DNA of 45,874 nt, taken from Schlesneria paludicola DSM 18645 (lineage in GTDB: Bacteria; Planctomycetota; Planctomycetia; Planctomycetales; Planctomycetaceae). The stretch spans positions 1-45,874 of the forward strand of contig CAMCMU010000038.1 of assembly GCA_945876035.1 (NCBI GenBank), given 5' to 3'. The notes below the pieces were generated by a model. It worked only from the letters and a program-made list of their open reading frames with translations, did no database searches and was not told the DNA's origin. Every line of letters starts with the position of its first letter. The stretch's first letter is position 1. Both the position numbers and the translations under genes were made by a program. Positions 1-9,849 of this stretch are shown here, in pieces.

Positions 1-914
1 CACAGCGCGCCGGTCAACCCGATCGGCGTGACCATCTCCAATCCGACCATCACCATGGCCGAGTGGCTGAGAAACAGGAAGCAGATGAACCGGCGGGCGT
101 CGCGTTGCACGAGAGCCATCCCGGCCGCATAGACCGCCGTGAACAGCGACATCAGCCCCATGCTTTGTAGCACCCAGTCGGGCGCGATCGGCAGCACGAG
201 CCTCACGGCGGCATACGCTCCCGTCAGTGGTGCCGCGAACAGCAATGCCGTCCCCAGGGAGGCTCGCTCGAACAGGTCGGGTAGCCAACTGTGGAACGGG
301 GCGATCCCGCTCCGAATCAGAACCGCTCCGAGCATCGGCACCACGCACCACAGGCTGTGAATGCGACCGTCCCCTTCGATCTCGTACTCGGTCCAGCCTG
401 CGACCATGAGACCGACGAACACCACCATATACAACGAGTAGACGCGCGTCGGCTGACCGCGCGACCGCAGTTCCAGATACGGCGGGATCGTGCCAGTCGC
501 CAGCAGCCCGATGACGAGCCACGGCTCCTTGCAACTGAACGTCGCGAGCAGAATGGATTCTGAAAGGAGGGTCAAGACGAACGAAAATCGGTGCACTTTC
601 GTTCCCTGCGTGGTGAGCGTCGTCAAAAAATAGAGCAGCGCGACGAGCGGCAGCAGCGGGGCACTCAGTTGGTCGATCACGAAGACCTCGCGGCCGACGA
701 GTCTGGTCAGCAGATGCCACGCATCGTCCGCTTCCACCGCATGGAGATGCTCGAAGTCGAACCAAGCACCCGCTGTGCAGAACAGCACCAAACCGGTAAA
801 CGCGAGGCACAAGTTTCTAGCGTGGAGCGGATCCCGCACTCGCCAAGAGCACAGTGCACCGAACAGTGCCAAGAGTATTGAGGCTTCGATCCACGGTAAA
901 AGGAGATCACTCAT
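1..914 (-). CDS. NuoL/NuoM-like proton-conducting membrane subunit of the DAB operon, 3' end outside window
   Basis: About 304 codons are visible, all open, starting at the ATG at 914-912. That ATG overlaps the TGA of the preceding gene as ATGA, which indicates translational coupling. The protein is very hydrophobic with many membrane helices. It carries the antiporter-family signature around [17 protein letters not shown], comparable to the VPVHGWLPDA region of NuoM. The Glu of transmembrane helix 5 found in energy-converting subunits is not evident in the matching stretch ([13 protein letters not shown]). It is therefore a divergent second antiporter-like subunit following DabA and DabB. 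By inference it couples an ion gradient to inorganic-carbon uptake with them. The C-terminus is missing because the window ends. It could also be called NADH dehydrogenase subunit 5-like, but no other complex I genes adjoin it. Confidence 0.85.
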   Translation of the reverse strand, partial: MSDLLLPWIEASILLALFGALCSWRVRDPLHARNLCLAFTGLVLFCTAGAWFDFEHLHAVEADDAWHLLTRLVGREVFVIDQLSAPLLPLVALLYFLTTLTTQGTKVHRFSFVLTLLSESILLATFSCKEPWLVIGLLATGTIPPYLELRSRGQPTRVYSLYMVVFVGLMVAGWTEYEIEGDGRIHSLWCVVPMLGAVLIRSGIAPFHSWLPDLFERASLGTALLFAAPLTGAYAAVRLVLPIAPDWVLQSMGLMSLFTAVYAAGMALVQRDARRFICFLFLSHSAMVMVGLEMVTPIGLTGAL

Positions 915-2299
915 CGCATCGTCTCCCGCTTGGTCGGGGTGGCGTCAGCGCGCTGCGCTGCGGAGACACCGCTCCCCGAGAGGAACGTTGTCCATCGCTG
1001 CTCAAGTGCGTCGCAAGATTGAAAGAAACGCAGGACAGGCTGCGCGAAGTAATCTGTCAGGCAGGAATCGAGATAGCCACGTTGCAAAGCGAGGCGATAG
1101 ATCCACAGGCTCGCCGTATCCGAGAACTGGCGTTCTACGAAACTCGTTCGAGTCGGCAGACGCGCGCCAATTGCGTTTTCCAGAATACGGTAATCGTGCA
1201 GAATCGTCGGTGCTCGCAGAAATTGCAGCGTCCTCAGGCAGGCATGGCCGAGAATATGGATCAACGCGATGTAGCGCAGGCCGAAGCCGATCTCGGCCAC
1301 GATGATGCCAACCTGCGTCAGTGAGGCGAAGGACAACGCGCACTTGATGTCGGTTTGCACTCGGGCGGCAAATGTTCCAAAAACCGCGGTGGCAACACCG
1401 ACCGCCACAATAATCACCCGCAGAGTCAGCGACTGATCGAGCAGCGGACAGACTCGCAACAGCAGGAACCCGCCCAGGTGAACAGAGAGTGCGCCGTAGA
1501 AGATGGCGCTGGAGGGAGTCGGACCTTCCATGGCGCGCGGCAGCCAGCCTGAGAATGGGACCATTGCCGATTTTCCCATCGCAGCGAACAACAACAGCAG
1601 ACCGACCGACAGACATTGCCACCCCGTCAATAGTGTGGCTCCTTCTGGCCAGTGACCGACGGCCACCAGCTTGTCGAAGTCGCCTTCACCCGTCAGATGG
1701 TGCAATAGGACGGAGGCCAGCAGCAATGCCGCATCCGACAGACGATACACGCACCAGACTCGCAGTCCGTTCTGCACGGGTGACAATCGCTCGTGGTAGA
1801 ACGCCACGAGCAGAGCCGATGACATTCCGACTAGCTCCCAACCGGTGAACAGTGTTTCAATCGTTCCCGCCAGCGAGGTTGTGACCATGCCGAGTAGGAA
1901 CAACGAGTACAACGCAAAAAAACGGTTAAAGCCTGGTTCGCGATGCATGTACCGACGGCAAAAGGCACTGATCGTTCCACAGAGGACGAACGTCAGGATC
2001 ACGAACGGGACGGACAGCCGGTCAAATTCGAATTTGAAGGCGAAGTGATAGTGCGGGATATCGACCCACCGCTCGAACACGATCGGCACGTGCCGAACAC
2101 CCAGCCCCAGCATCATTGAAAAAATACCGATCGAAGCCAGCAAGCCGGTGATGATGGCCGCCTGGACACACGCCACGATGACCCGTTCGCTGAGCGGACG
2201 ATCGCGCAGCAGCGACGACAACCCCAGAACCAAAAACAACACGGCGGGTGCACCAACGACAATCAGTCCCAGCACTCGAAAAATCAATTCTTGGTGCAA
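911..2299 (-). CDS. dabB: DabB-like proton-conducting transporter (NuoL/MrpA family)
   Basis: Predicted 462-residue polytopic membrane protein. The start is a TTG preceded by AAGGA six bases upstream. The NuoL/MrpA antiporter core is clear: GWELVG in helix 5, [13 protein letters not shown] followed by [11 protein letters not shown], and [15 protein letters not shown], which carry the conserved Glu and Lys residues of proton-pumping subunits. In DAB (DUF2309 plus antiporter) systems this subunit supplies the cation gradient that drives vectorial CO2 hydration by DabA. It lies 52 bp downstream of dabA and overlaps the next membrane gene by 4 bp, so the three genes form an operon. Its C-terminus (after about residue 400) is hydrophilic and looks shorter than in complex I NuoL, which lacks nothing obvious here except the long lateral helix. 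The family assignment is firm; the exact transported ion is inferred. Confidence 0.88.
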   Translation of the reverse strand: MHQELIFRVLGLIVVGAPAVLFLVLGLSSLLRDRPLSERVIVACVQAAIITGLLASIGIFSMMLGLGVRHVPIVFERWVDIPHYHFAFKFEFDRLSVPFVILTFVLCGTISAFCRRYMHREPGFNRFFALYSLFLLGMVTTSLAGTIETLFTGWELVGMSSALLVAFYHERLSPVQNGLRVWCVYRLSDAALLLASVLLHHLTGEGDFDKLVAVGHWPEGATLLTGWQCLSVGLLLLFAAMGKSAMVPFSGWLPRAMEGPTPSSAIFYGALSVHLGGFLLLRVCPLLDQSLTLRVIIVAVGVATAVFGTFAARVQTDIKCALSFASLTQVGIIVAEIGFGLRYIALIHILGHACLRTLQFLRAPTILHDYRILENAIGARLPTRTSFVERQFSDTASLWIYRLALQRGYLDSCLTDYFAQPVLRFFQSCDALEQRWTTFLSGSGVSAAQRADATPTKRETMR

Positions 2300-2351
2300 T
2301 ATGGTTCCTTAGTGAATTTTATTGCGGGGGCCAACGTGGATCTCTGCTCGG

Positions 2352-5300
2352 TCACGCCACGATCTCCGCAAATTCTAAGTGATCGCGTTGGCCGCGATAC
2401 CAGTCGAGCGACGATGCGGCTTTGGGCAACTCCGTGATGTCGGGCTGATACGGGTGAAATTCTCCCGCACGATAGACGAGGATTTCGGAGGAAAGTGGAT
2501 TCAGCAGGGCCAACTGGCTCCACCCGTTTTGTAAAATCTTACGCACGAGCGGATCGCGGTCCATGATTTGGCGAATACCTTCCGGTGTCGTCTCGATCAC
2601 GAACAGCAGCCTCAGTGGTTCGTGAATTTCAACTCCCTGCCACGGCAAGCCGGGACGCAAATCGCTGGCCGCTCCATCCATCACGCCCAGGAGTGATGTC
2701 ACATTGTGAGGCAACTTCGTTCCGCAGCCCCAGCCGGGTGAGTCGATGTAGGAGAAAAAATATTGTAGGTTGATTCCTTCGCAGACGGGAATGACCGGCG
2801 CGAGGATGCGGCCGAGGATCGAGAGTCGTTCGTCGTCTTGAGCGGGATCGTAGGACTGCATAAAGCAGCGGCGGTCGAGGTACAACCCACGAGTCCTATC
2901 ACGCCGGCCGACGAAGCACAGGGCGTTGGTCGCGTTCCCGAACTCAGGCCGCGTCTGTGCCAGATCCTCTGAACGACCCTCAACGTGCGAGTGAGCCTCA
3001 GAAAATGACAGATTGAGCGGAGCCGAGTGGAAGCGGCGACAGCGTTCGTGCGCGTTGCGTTGGCAGACAATGTCGAGTGTGCTTCGGGCTGCTTCAAAGT
3101 CGATCCGGTGTGACTCCGGCAGCAGGTCGAGATCATAAAATGTCAGCTGGTCACTGCAGGTATTGTGCAGTCCACCGAGGAATGTCGTTTCTAACGGGAT
3201 ATCCAAACCGCGGCTCGCCAAAATCGAGCGGATTCGCGGATCGTTGAGCATCGAGGCCAACGCGCGTGCATTCGGTCCGCCCGCGCCTCCCGAACAGGCG
3301 CCGCAATCGTAGGCGGACTTGTGCGGATTGTTTAGGCAGAACGAACCGTGTCCGAAGAAGATAAACAGTCGGGAAAATCCGGAAGTCAGGCCGATGTCCC
3401 TCAGCACTCGCTCACCGATGTTGGCCATTTCCTCGACACTAAAGCCGATGTGATTCCCGTCGGGGCCGGGAGGTGATTCCGTACGTTCCAGCCGCAGGCG
3501 GGTGTTTTGAGGGGCCTCGACAAACTGACCGGCCGATTTGCGAATGCGCGCCGTCAAACGCGGAAACAATACGCGTGCCACTAACGGTATCGACGCCAAA
3601 ACCCCTCCGACGGCCGTCAATACAGCCCCGCGCGCAATGCTTCGACTGCCGACATGTAACGCGTGCGAAGCGGTGCCGAGTGCTCGCCGTGTTTTGGCTC
3701 GTCTTCGATCTTCTTCGACCAGCGAGTAGACGACTTCCTCCGTGATCCAATGCTGCGGCTGTACGACGATTGGACACAGGGTCGAAAAATGGGCATCGGC
3801 CACGCCACGAAAATAGATTGGCACGTTGAAGAAGCCCGCTGTGCTGAATGTTTCGGCATCGGGAGCGACCTCTTCGATATGACGCCGGAACGATTCCTCA
3901 CGCGTGTCGATGCAGAAGGCGGCTTGGAACCGCGGCGACGCAACGCGCGCGGTTTGGCGTCGTGTGTGAATCGCAATTGCGTCGAGGGACTTTCGGCGAA
4001 ATCGCCGTTCAAACGCTTGATGGAACAACCGACGACGCTCGAGCTCCGTGAAATCTTCCATCTCTGCCACGAGAGACGTCCAGTCCGGCTGCGTCAGGCG
4101 ATGCAGTGTTGGGGGGCTCCAGCCGAAAATCTGAGCCAGTTGGAAAACCCGTAAGGCTCGTCCTTCGATTGGAATCGTGTGGCCATTTCCATTCCGAATC
4201 GCGGCCGCCGCGCGCAATCCGGTCAGTGGTCCGTGATAGCCCATTGACTCGGCAGCCACGGCGGCCAGAGCGAATCGTTCCAAGATCAGCCGTACGGCTA
4301 GGAACTCGATCAGACTTCCCGGCGGAGCAGCGATGGCCACCCGATCCGAGCGGACTTCCATCTGCCAGATCAATCCGGCCCAACCGCGCAGAGCCAGCAA
4401 ACTGGCTGTGATGTAATCGCCTTGCTCGCCGTCATTGACGCCGAGCAGAGTGAGCGATTCGCGGATCGATTCGAGCGGCCCGATGTTCGCTGCCTGCAAT
4501 CGCTCGAGTTCACGCGACAGACCCTGCATCCAGCGATCGGGTGGTCCTGCCGATAGACGGTACAGATCACAGAAGGCTCGATAAAAACCGCGATCGCGGA
4601 CTGGAAGTTTCCAACCCGCCAATCCTTGATCGGTAAAAGCGGCACAAAAGCGGATCAAAATGTCGTGAACGAGGGCATCACTGTCGTTGTGAGTCGCCCG
4701 CTGCAACGCATCGCGATGCCGGAGTGCCTGGCGTTTGAATGCGGTAGTCGCATCCGATTTGACGGCCGACGCTCCCTCTTGACAAACACGCCAAAGCAGA
4801 CGCAATGAAAAGGCTTCCCACTTGGCGGGGGACCACGTTTCGATTGACGACTCACCGAATTGGCGAATCAAATCATCGTACAGATGGGGATCGTGGGTTG
4901 CGTCCGTTCCTTCCCCTCGGTGGGGATCGTCACCGCCGTCACGCAGGTCACGCATGACCCAAAGCTTTGTCTGATCAATGACTTTGGCACGAGCGGTTTG
5001 CGATGCGTCCTCACGAAATCGAGAGAGCGCGTCGGTCGCGGTAACGAACCACCGCAATTCTTCGACCGGTCCGGTTTGCAACGGATGTTTGAGCATTGCC
5101 AAACGGACGTCGAAGGGGGTCGTGATCGAACCGAGTTGCTGATCGGCACGTTGTTCCAAATCGCGTCGCAGCACGATTGACAGGTCTTCGAAGCGAATTC
5201 GGCCGCGAGCCATCTGCTCGCGATAGCGGTCTTCTGCCAGATACGGTTGCACGCCAAAGAGGTTTGCTCCCCACAGTAAACCCTGCTCGAACGGCAGGTC

Positions 5301-5444
5301 TTCGAGCGCTTGTAATGTGTTGAGAAACACAAACGCGGTAATTGGCCCCTGAGACGGAAGTAATCCGGCAGCCCGTTGGATGTCCGCTTTTAGCAGCTCA
5401 ATCTCCGACGACACGAACTCGCTCACGAATGACGGTTCAGACAT
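2352..5444 (-). CDS. dabA: DabA (DUF2309/UPF0753), zinc-dependent inorganic-carbon transporter subunit
   Basis: Predicted 1030-residue soluble protein of the DUF2309 family. The beta-carbonic-anhydrase-like zinc site is readable: Cys511-x-Asp513 in AAFCIDTREES, and His699 in FFGHGSFC with Cys714 fifteen residues later in YDCGAC. This matches the C-x-D...H-x14-C layout of Halothiobacillus DabA. A second recognisable patch is the GGLHNTCSDQ region. In known systems DabA pairs with DabB at the cytoplasmic membrane and converts CO2 to bicarbonate in one direction, accumulating dissolved inorganic carbon. The ATG has an AGGGG ribosome site five bases upstream. It is the first gene of a minus-strand operon and is divergent from a response regulator. 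No carboxysome or RuBisCO gene is visible, so an anaplerotic role is more likely than autotrophic CO2 concentration. Confidence 0.95.
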   Translation of the reverse strand: MSEPSFVSEFVSSEIELLKADIQRAAGLLPSQGPITAFVFLNTLQALEDLPFEQGLLWGANLFGVQPYLAEDRYREQMARGRIRFEDLSIVLRRDLEQRADQQLGSITTPFDVRLAMLKHPLQTGPVEELRWFVTATDALSRFREDASQTARAKVIDQTKLWVMRDLRDGGDDPHRGEGTDATHDPHLYDDLIRQFGESSIETWSPAKWEAFSLRLLWRVCQEGASAVKSDATTAFKRQALRHRDALQRATHNDSDALVHDILIRFCAAFTDQGLAGWKLPVRDRGFYRAFCDLYRLSAGPPDRWMQGLSRELERLQAANIGPLESIRESLTLLGVNDGEQGDYITASLLALRGWAGLIWQMEVRSDRVAIAAPPGSLIEFLAVRLILERFALAAVAAESMGYHGPLTGLRAAAAIRNGNGHTIPIEGRALRVFQLAQIFGWSPPTLHRLTQPDWTSLVAEMEDFTELERRRLFHQAFERRFRRKSLDAIAIHTRRQTARVASPRFQAAFCIDTREESFRRHIEEVAPDAETFSTAGFFNVPIYFRGVADAHFSTLCPIVVQPQHWITEEVVYSLVEEDRRRAKTRRALGTASHALHVGSRSIARGAVLTAVGGVLASIPLVARVLFPRLTARIRKSAGQFVEAPQNTRLRLERTESPPGPDGNHIGFSVEEMANIGERVLRDIGLTSGFSRLFIFFGHGSFCLNNPHKSAYDCGACSGGAGGPNARALASMLNDPRIRSILASRGLDIPLETTFLGGLHNTCSDQLTFYDLDLLPESHRIDFEAARSTLDIVCQRNAHERCRRFHSAPLNLSFSEAHSHVEGRSEDLAQTRPEFGNATNALCFVGRRDRTRGLYLDRRCFMQSYDPAQDDERLSILGRILAPVIPVCEGINLQYFFSYIDSPGWGCGTKLPHNVTSLLGVMDGAASDLRPGLPWQGVEIHEPLRLLFVIETTPEGIRQIMDRDPLVRKILQNGWSQLALLNPLSSEILVYRAGEFHPYQPDITELPKAASSLDWYRGQRDHLEFAEIVA

Positions 5445-5590
5445 GCAGCCCCTAGTGTTTCAGCCATTTCAACGTTTTGTTGATCCCAAGAAGTCCAGAA
5501 ATCATTGTCGCCGCGGCACGAATATAGGTTTCGAATCTAGTCAGGCCTAGCCAAATCGGCCTTACAAGTTCGTCATCTCAAATACCTTTA

Positions 5591-5605
5591 GAAAACGCAG
5601 TTTTC
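5591..5605. promoter_or_regulatory. 15-bp dyad between divergent dabA and response regulator
   Basis: A perfect inverted repeat GAAAAC-gca-GTTTTC lies in the 268-bp divergent promoter region. It sits about 35 bp upstream of a perfect TATAAT (5640-5645) that could be the -10 box of the regulator gene. The position suits an operator controlling one or both directions. The binding factor is unknown. Confidence 0.35.
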
Positions 5606-5639
5606 GCTTTCCGGATCGGTATCAGACTTGTTGATCGAG

Positions 5640-5645
5640 TATAAT
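5640..5645 (+). promoter_or_regulatory. Candidate -10 box for the response regulator gene
   Basis: An exact TATAAT lies 67 bp before the ATG at 5713. No good TTGACA-like -35 box is seen 16-18 bp upstream, so the promoter would need an activator or is only partly matched. Confidence 0.3.
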
Positions 5646-5712
5646 TTTGACCGGATCGCCCCCCGATGCTTTGATGCAATGGGGACCACTCTGTCAGAAA
5701 GGTACTTTTGAA

Positions 5713-6399
5713 ATGCGGATTCTTGTCGTTGAAGACGATCCTGTGATTGCCCGGGCTCTGATGAAAGGATTCACCGAGGCGGGGCATCGTTGCGATCTCG
5801 CTCCAGATGGCGAACGGGGAGCGGAATCGGCCAGAACACAACAAGCGGATGCGATCGTTCTCGATTTGATGCTGCCGAAACGAAGCGGCCATGAGGTATT
5901 GCACGACCTGCGGAGTCACGGGGTAAAGTGCCCTGTGATTCTGCTGACGGCTCTCGGTGCCGTCGATGATCGAATCAAGGGGCTCAATTCCGGTGCAGAC
6001 GATTATCTCGTCAAGCCGTTTGAATTTGCGGAGTTGTTGGCACGGATCAATGCCGTCGTCCGACGGAGCAGCCATCGACCATCACCGGTGCTAGTGGTGA
6101 GTGACGTCACCCTAAATCTCACGACGCGTCGAGTCACACATCAGGGGCGGGATGCAGATTTGACTCCCACTGAATTCAGCATGATGGAACTCCTGATGCG
6201 TTATTCAGGACAGGTCGTGACACGTAAGATGCTCTGCGAACATGTGTGGGGTTTCAATTGGGATGGTACGACCAACGTGATCGAAGTCCATGTCAACCGT
6301 CTGCGTGGCAAAATCAATAAGGGACAAAGCCACTCGTTCATAACGACTGTCCGCGGCCGAGGCTACACGATAGCGGCTGGGGCAGCCGTTGATTCCTGA
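5713..6399 (+). CDS. OmpR/PhoB-type response regulator, orphan
   Basis: Predicted 228 residues from the ATG at 5713, chosen because the receiver domain starts at once (MRILVVEDDPVIARAL) and AGAAAGG lies about ten bases upstream; a longer reading frame from 5647 is open but adds a non-conserved leader. The receiver domain spans residues 1-115 with the acidic pair ED near residue 9, the phospho-acceptor Asp in the IVLDLMLPK block, a Thr in LLTALG and Lys in DDYLVKPFE. The C-terminal winged helix (about 130-220) ends with the typical VRGRGYTI. It binds DNA as a transcription factor. No histidine kinase adjoins it, so its partner is elsewhere. Divergent placement makes the dab operon a candidate target; this is inference. 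Confidence 0.93.
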   Translation: MRILVVEDDPVIARALMKGFTEAGHRCDLAPDGERGAESARTQQADAIVLDLMLPKRSGHEVLHDLRSHGVKCPVILLTALGAVDDRIKGLNSGADDYLVKPFEFAELLARINAVVRRSSHRPSPVLVVSDVTLNLTTRRVTHQGRDADLTPTEFSMMELLMRYSGQVVTRKMLCEHVWGFNWDGTTNVIEVHVNRLRGKINKGQSHSFITTVRGRGYTIAAGAAVDS

Positions 6400-6633
6400 A
6401 GTCGAATGATCACGATGTCGCTGCCGAAAAGAGTGCATTTGGCCCTCGCCTGTTAACGGCCGCCCAACGATTGTTGACGGATGTCAGGGTGTCTGACCAC
6501 ACAAGCCAAGAGACGCGGATGGACAGACGACCTTCATAGCGGAGGTTGACCGTCGCTCCCCTCGAGGCGATCTGCTGTTTCGACGATCTGTCCGCTGCTT
6601 TGCCGTTTGACGTTTCCGGCCAAGGCCTGATCT

Positions 6634-7692
6634 TCAGTCCTGAGGCAGCGACGGCCACCACGAACACAGATACATCGCCCGCGGGACGCTCGCATCGACC
6701 AGGGCGTTCCACGGATCGACGCTTTGTTTTGTCTGAACGGAACTGCCCAAGATCTGTTCCACCAGTGTCTGGTGAACGACATATCGAATGACGCGGGCCT
6801 CTTTCAGGTTCAATAATTCTTTCAGAGATTTGATGGCATCATCTTGGTAGCCAATCTCGTCGATCAGTCCATTCAAGAGGGCATCATCTGCCGTAAAGAT
6901 TTGACCCGTCGCTAATGCTTTGACTCCCTCCGCATCTAATCCGTCGCGATTCTGATCAATCACGCCAATAAACTTTTGATACGATTGGTCAAGAATGTTT
7001 TCCCACAACTTTCGTTCGTTGGGCGAGAGTTCCCGGAAGGGACTGAGCGCGTCTTTAAATTCGCCGGTCTTCAAGGGGTCGGAATGGATGCCCAATTTGT
7101 CAGCCAATTTACTGAAATCGAAGCGAGGAACAATCACGCCGATCGAACCGGTCCAAGTCGTCGGTTCGGCAAATATGCGAGTTTTTGGACCGGCCCCCAT
7201 GGCAATGTAGTAACCGCCTGATGCCGCCAGTCGTTTCATCTGGACGAAGATCGGCTTGTTCAGCTTTTTTAATCGGTGATAAATTTCATGGCTATCGGCC
7301 ACCAATCCACCAGGACTATCAATCACGAGCAACGCCCCTTTGACCGTGTCGTCCTTACCGACACGCTCAATTTGTTCGATCAGTCGCTCGGTGAACGGCG
7401 GCATAATTGTGCCATTCACTTCCAGAATCGCAATTTTGTCCGCGGCCATCTCCTCTCCGGAGTGGAATCGTTCGAGGGGAGGTTCGCTGCTGGCGAAATA
7501 CTCGCGAAATGCGTTGTACATTCCAAAATTGAGTGCGACTGAAGTCCCGAATGCTGCTAGCAAAAGACGTACGGACCAACGTCGCCACAGGCTTGGAGCC
7601 GATTGGAGAAAGACTGTTTGCACCGGTCCGTTTGCCGCGTTCGGAGCAGAATTGGGGGCTGGGGAAAGTGCATAAACTTGAGAATCAGCCAT
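6634..7692 (-). CDS. sppA: Membrane-anchored S49 family peptidase (SppA-like)
   Basis: Predicted 352 residues from the ATG at 7692 (AAGG upstream); an upstream in-frame ATG at 7761 would add a polar leader and is less likely. One membrane helix covers about residues 40-56, after a Pro/Ala-rich cytoplasmic stretch. The peptidase domain follows. The nucleophile is Ser158 in LAASGGYY and the general-base Lys is Lys213 in EFKDALSPFR, the same spacing as the Bacillus-type SppA Ser/Lys dyad. Proteins of this family degrade remnant signal peptides or process membrane proteins at the cytoplasmic membrane. The gene stands alone, convergent with the response regulator and divergent from the pilB-like gene. 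Confidence 0.9.
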   Translation of the reverse strand: MADSQVYALSPAPNSAPNAANGPVQTVFLQSAPSLWRRWSVRLLLAAFGTSVALNFGMYNAFREYFASSEPPLERFHSGEEMAADKIAILEVNGTIMPPFTERLIEQIERVGKDDTVKGALLVIDSPGGLVADSHEIYHRLKKLNKPIFVQMKRLAASGGYYIAMGAGPKTRIFAEPTTWTGSIGVIVPRFDFSKLADKLGIHSDPLKTGEFKDALSPFRELSPNERKLWENILDQSYQKFIGVIDQNRDGLDAEGVKALATGQIFTADDALLNGLIDEIGYQDDAIKSLKELLNLKEARVIRYVVHQTLVEQILGSSVQTKQSVDPWNALVDASVPRAMYLCSWWPSLPQD

Positions 7693-7896
7693 AAAAAATG
7701 CCTTGATAAACAATCGTGTGTCCGAAGGTTTGCTCTGTCGCTGGGGAAGCGTAGTCGGCACACGGGGAGTCGTCTAGTGGGTCGGGCCGAGGGACCGTCG
7801 ATGTCCGCATCGGAACTGTAGTCCCTCTTGCTCTGTTTGACCGATTCAAGCGACAATCCGTCTCAAGCTACCGTCACATAAAATTTTGGAGCCGTC

Positions 7897-9579
7897 ATGG
7901 ACATCGCGCAAACCTTGATTCGACACGGCCTGATCTCTGATCACGAAATGGATTCCGTGTTGCCTCAAGCGACAGGACGCCGCCTCGATCGTGTCTTGAT
8001 TGAATTGGGAATGGTCGATGAGGATGCGGTTCTGAAAATGTTCGCCGATGAATTAGGGATGACCTTCGTCGATATCAAGCGTGAAGCGATCGATCGAGAT
8101 TTGTTGACGCTGTTTCCCACAACGGTGGTCTTCAAGCACTCGTTGTTACCGATCGCACGGCACAACGGGCGAGTCATCGTGGCCACATCCGATCCGTTTA
8201 ATCTGGAAGCATTTGAAGAGCTCGAGTCCGTGAGTGGATTTGAACTCGATCCGGTTCTGGCTCGGCGTTTGGATATCATCGAAGCGATCAAGGAGTATCT
8301 GGGAGTCGGCGGGGACACGCTGAATGAACTTGTCGCCCAACGCACGGCGGATGGCGTCGAGTTGCTGAGCGACACCGCGGCGGACGACAGCGACCTCGCG
8401 TCTCAAGCCGAGAATGCTTCGGTCATCAAACTGGTGAACGAGCTTCTGATGGAGGCTCTCGATCAGCATTCGAGTGATGTCCATATTGAACCGCAGGAAC
8501 GGGGGTTGACGATTCGTTATCGTGTCGACGGACTGTTGCGAGTGCAGCCGGTTCCGGAATCGATCGCTCACTTTTATACGGCAATCGTGACACGCTTGAA
8601 AATCATGTCAAAACTCAACATTGCGGAAAAGAGAGTTCCCCAAGATGGCCGCATCAAACTGAAAATATCGGGTCGAGAAATCGATGTTCGCGTGTCGATC
8701 ATTCCGATGATGCATGGCGAGGGTGTTGTGCTGCGATTGCTGGACAAGGGGCGTATGGTCTTCAACCTGAAGAACGTCGGTATGCCAGACGACATGGCCC
8801 AGTCGTTTCATGAACTGATTGGCATGCCGCACGGCATCGTCCTGGTCACCGGACCAACCGGTAGCGGAAAAACATCGACGCTGTACAGCGCGCTCAATGA
8901 AATCAAGGACCCGGCTATCAAGATCATTACGGTCGAGGATCCTGTCGAATATCAGAATCCCGGCATCTGTCAAATTCAGGTGCATGCCAAGGTCGGTCTG
9001 ACATTCGCCGCAGGGTTACGAAGCATCTTGCGGCATGACCCCGACGTGATACTGATTGGTGAAATTCGCGATGGAGAAACCGCGGATGCCGCAATCCAAT
9101 CTTCGCTGACAGGTCATCTCGTGTTTAGTACGCTGCACACAAATGACGCTCCGAGCGCGTTCGCCCGGCTGATCGACATGGGAGTCGAGCCATACCTCGT
9201 GGCCAGCACGGTTGAAGGGGTCCTCGCTCAGCGGCTGGTACGCGTCCTCTGCAAACATTGCAAGCAGCAGTATCACCCGCATCGAAATGAAATTCCGGAC
9301 GACTTTCCCCGGCCTCTTCCCGACAGTTTGTGGCGCCCTGTCGGCTGTCGTGAGTGCCGCGATATGGGCTATTCCGGCCGTCGAGCGATTTTTGAACTAC
9401 TCCGGACCGATGCCGAAATCGGCCGATTGTGCGTCCAACGTGCCAGCTCCGGTGAAATTCGCGAATATGCCTTAAAGAAAGGGATGAAAACTCTCCGCCA
9501 ATCCGGCTACGCTCGGGTGATCGACGGGACGACTACCTTGGAAGAAGTCCTGCGGATTACCAAGGGCGACTTCGCATAA
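7897..9579 (+). CDS. Type IV pilus / type II secretion assembly ATPase (PilB/GspE family)
   Basis: Predicted 560 residues, ATG preceded by GGAG. An N-terminal MshEN (GspE-N) domain of about 150 residues is followed by the hexameric ATPase. Walker A is [10 protein letters not shown] near residue 319, and Walker B with its Glu is LIGEIRD near residues 386-392. A tetracysteine zinc site is complete: Cys452/Cys455 (CKHC) and Cys484/Cys487 (CREC). The length is typical of extension ATPases (PilB, GspE) and not of PilT retraction ATPases, which lack the N-terminal domain. It powers pilin or pseudopilin assembly at the inner membrane. No pilC, pilin or secretin gene adjoins it, so PilB versus GspE cannot be decided here. 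Confidence 0.93.
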   Translation: MDIAQTLIRHGLISDHEMDSVLPQATGRRLDRVLIELGMVDEDAVLKMFADELGMTFVDIKREAIDRDLLTLFPTTVVFKHSLLPIARHNGRVIVATSDPFNLEAFEELESVSGFELDPVLARRLDIIEAIKEYLGVGGDTLNELVAQRTADGVELLSDTAADDSDLASQAENASVIKLVNELLMEALDQHSSDVHIEPQERGLTIRYRVDGLLRVQPVPESIAHFYTAIVTRLKIMSKLNIAEKRVPQDGRIKLKISGREIDVRVSIIPMMHGEGVVLRLLDKGRMVFNLKNVGMPDDMAQSFHELIGMPHGIVLVTGPTGSGKTSTLYSALNEIKDPAIKIITVEDPVEYQNPGICQIQVHAKVGLTFAAGLRSILRHDPDVILIGEIRDGETADAAIQSSLTGHLVFSTLHTNDAPSAFARLIDMGVEPYLVASTVEGVLAQRLVRVLCKHCKQQYHPHRNEIPDDFPRPLPDSLWRPVGCRECRDMGYSGRRAIFELLRTDAEIGRLCVQRASSGEIREYALKKGMKTLRQSGYARVIDGTTTLEEVLRITKGDFA

Positions 9580-9800
9580 CGGCATCACTCCGGCCATGAG
9601 CGTCCGCCCCGTGACTCGCAAATCGTCAGCCTAGGCCACCAAACATCGCGCGGTCCGCTTTTCTGGTTTCAGGCGTGTGCCATGTTGCAAGAGCGATTTC
9701 AGAGGACCTCGGTGCGATGCGGCTCAGGACCGATCTTGAGACTCGGAAAGCTCGAGACGTTTCCGCGCCGGCGACACGTTGGACGGTAACGGGAGACAGT

Positions 9801-9825
9801 CACGTTTTCGCCGTTCGAAAACGTG
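9801..9825. terminator. Hairpin between convergent pilB-like gene and rmlA
   Basis: A perfect 10-bp stem (CACGTTTTCG / CGAAAACGTG) with a 5-nt loop lies 25 bp past the stop of rmlA and 220 bp past the stop of the pilB-like gene. No T-run follows on either strand, so it is a hairpin of terminator-like position but not a textbook intrinsic terminator. Confidence 0.45.
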
Positions 9826-9849
9826 TGGTAATTCTGTCGCCGTGTTGGC

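Noticed and set aside
3663-4154. 163-codon open frame antisense to dabA
   Set aside because: Lies wholly inside dabA, which has family motifs along its length; no independent evidence.
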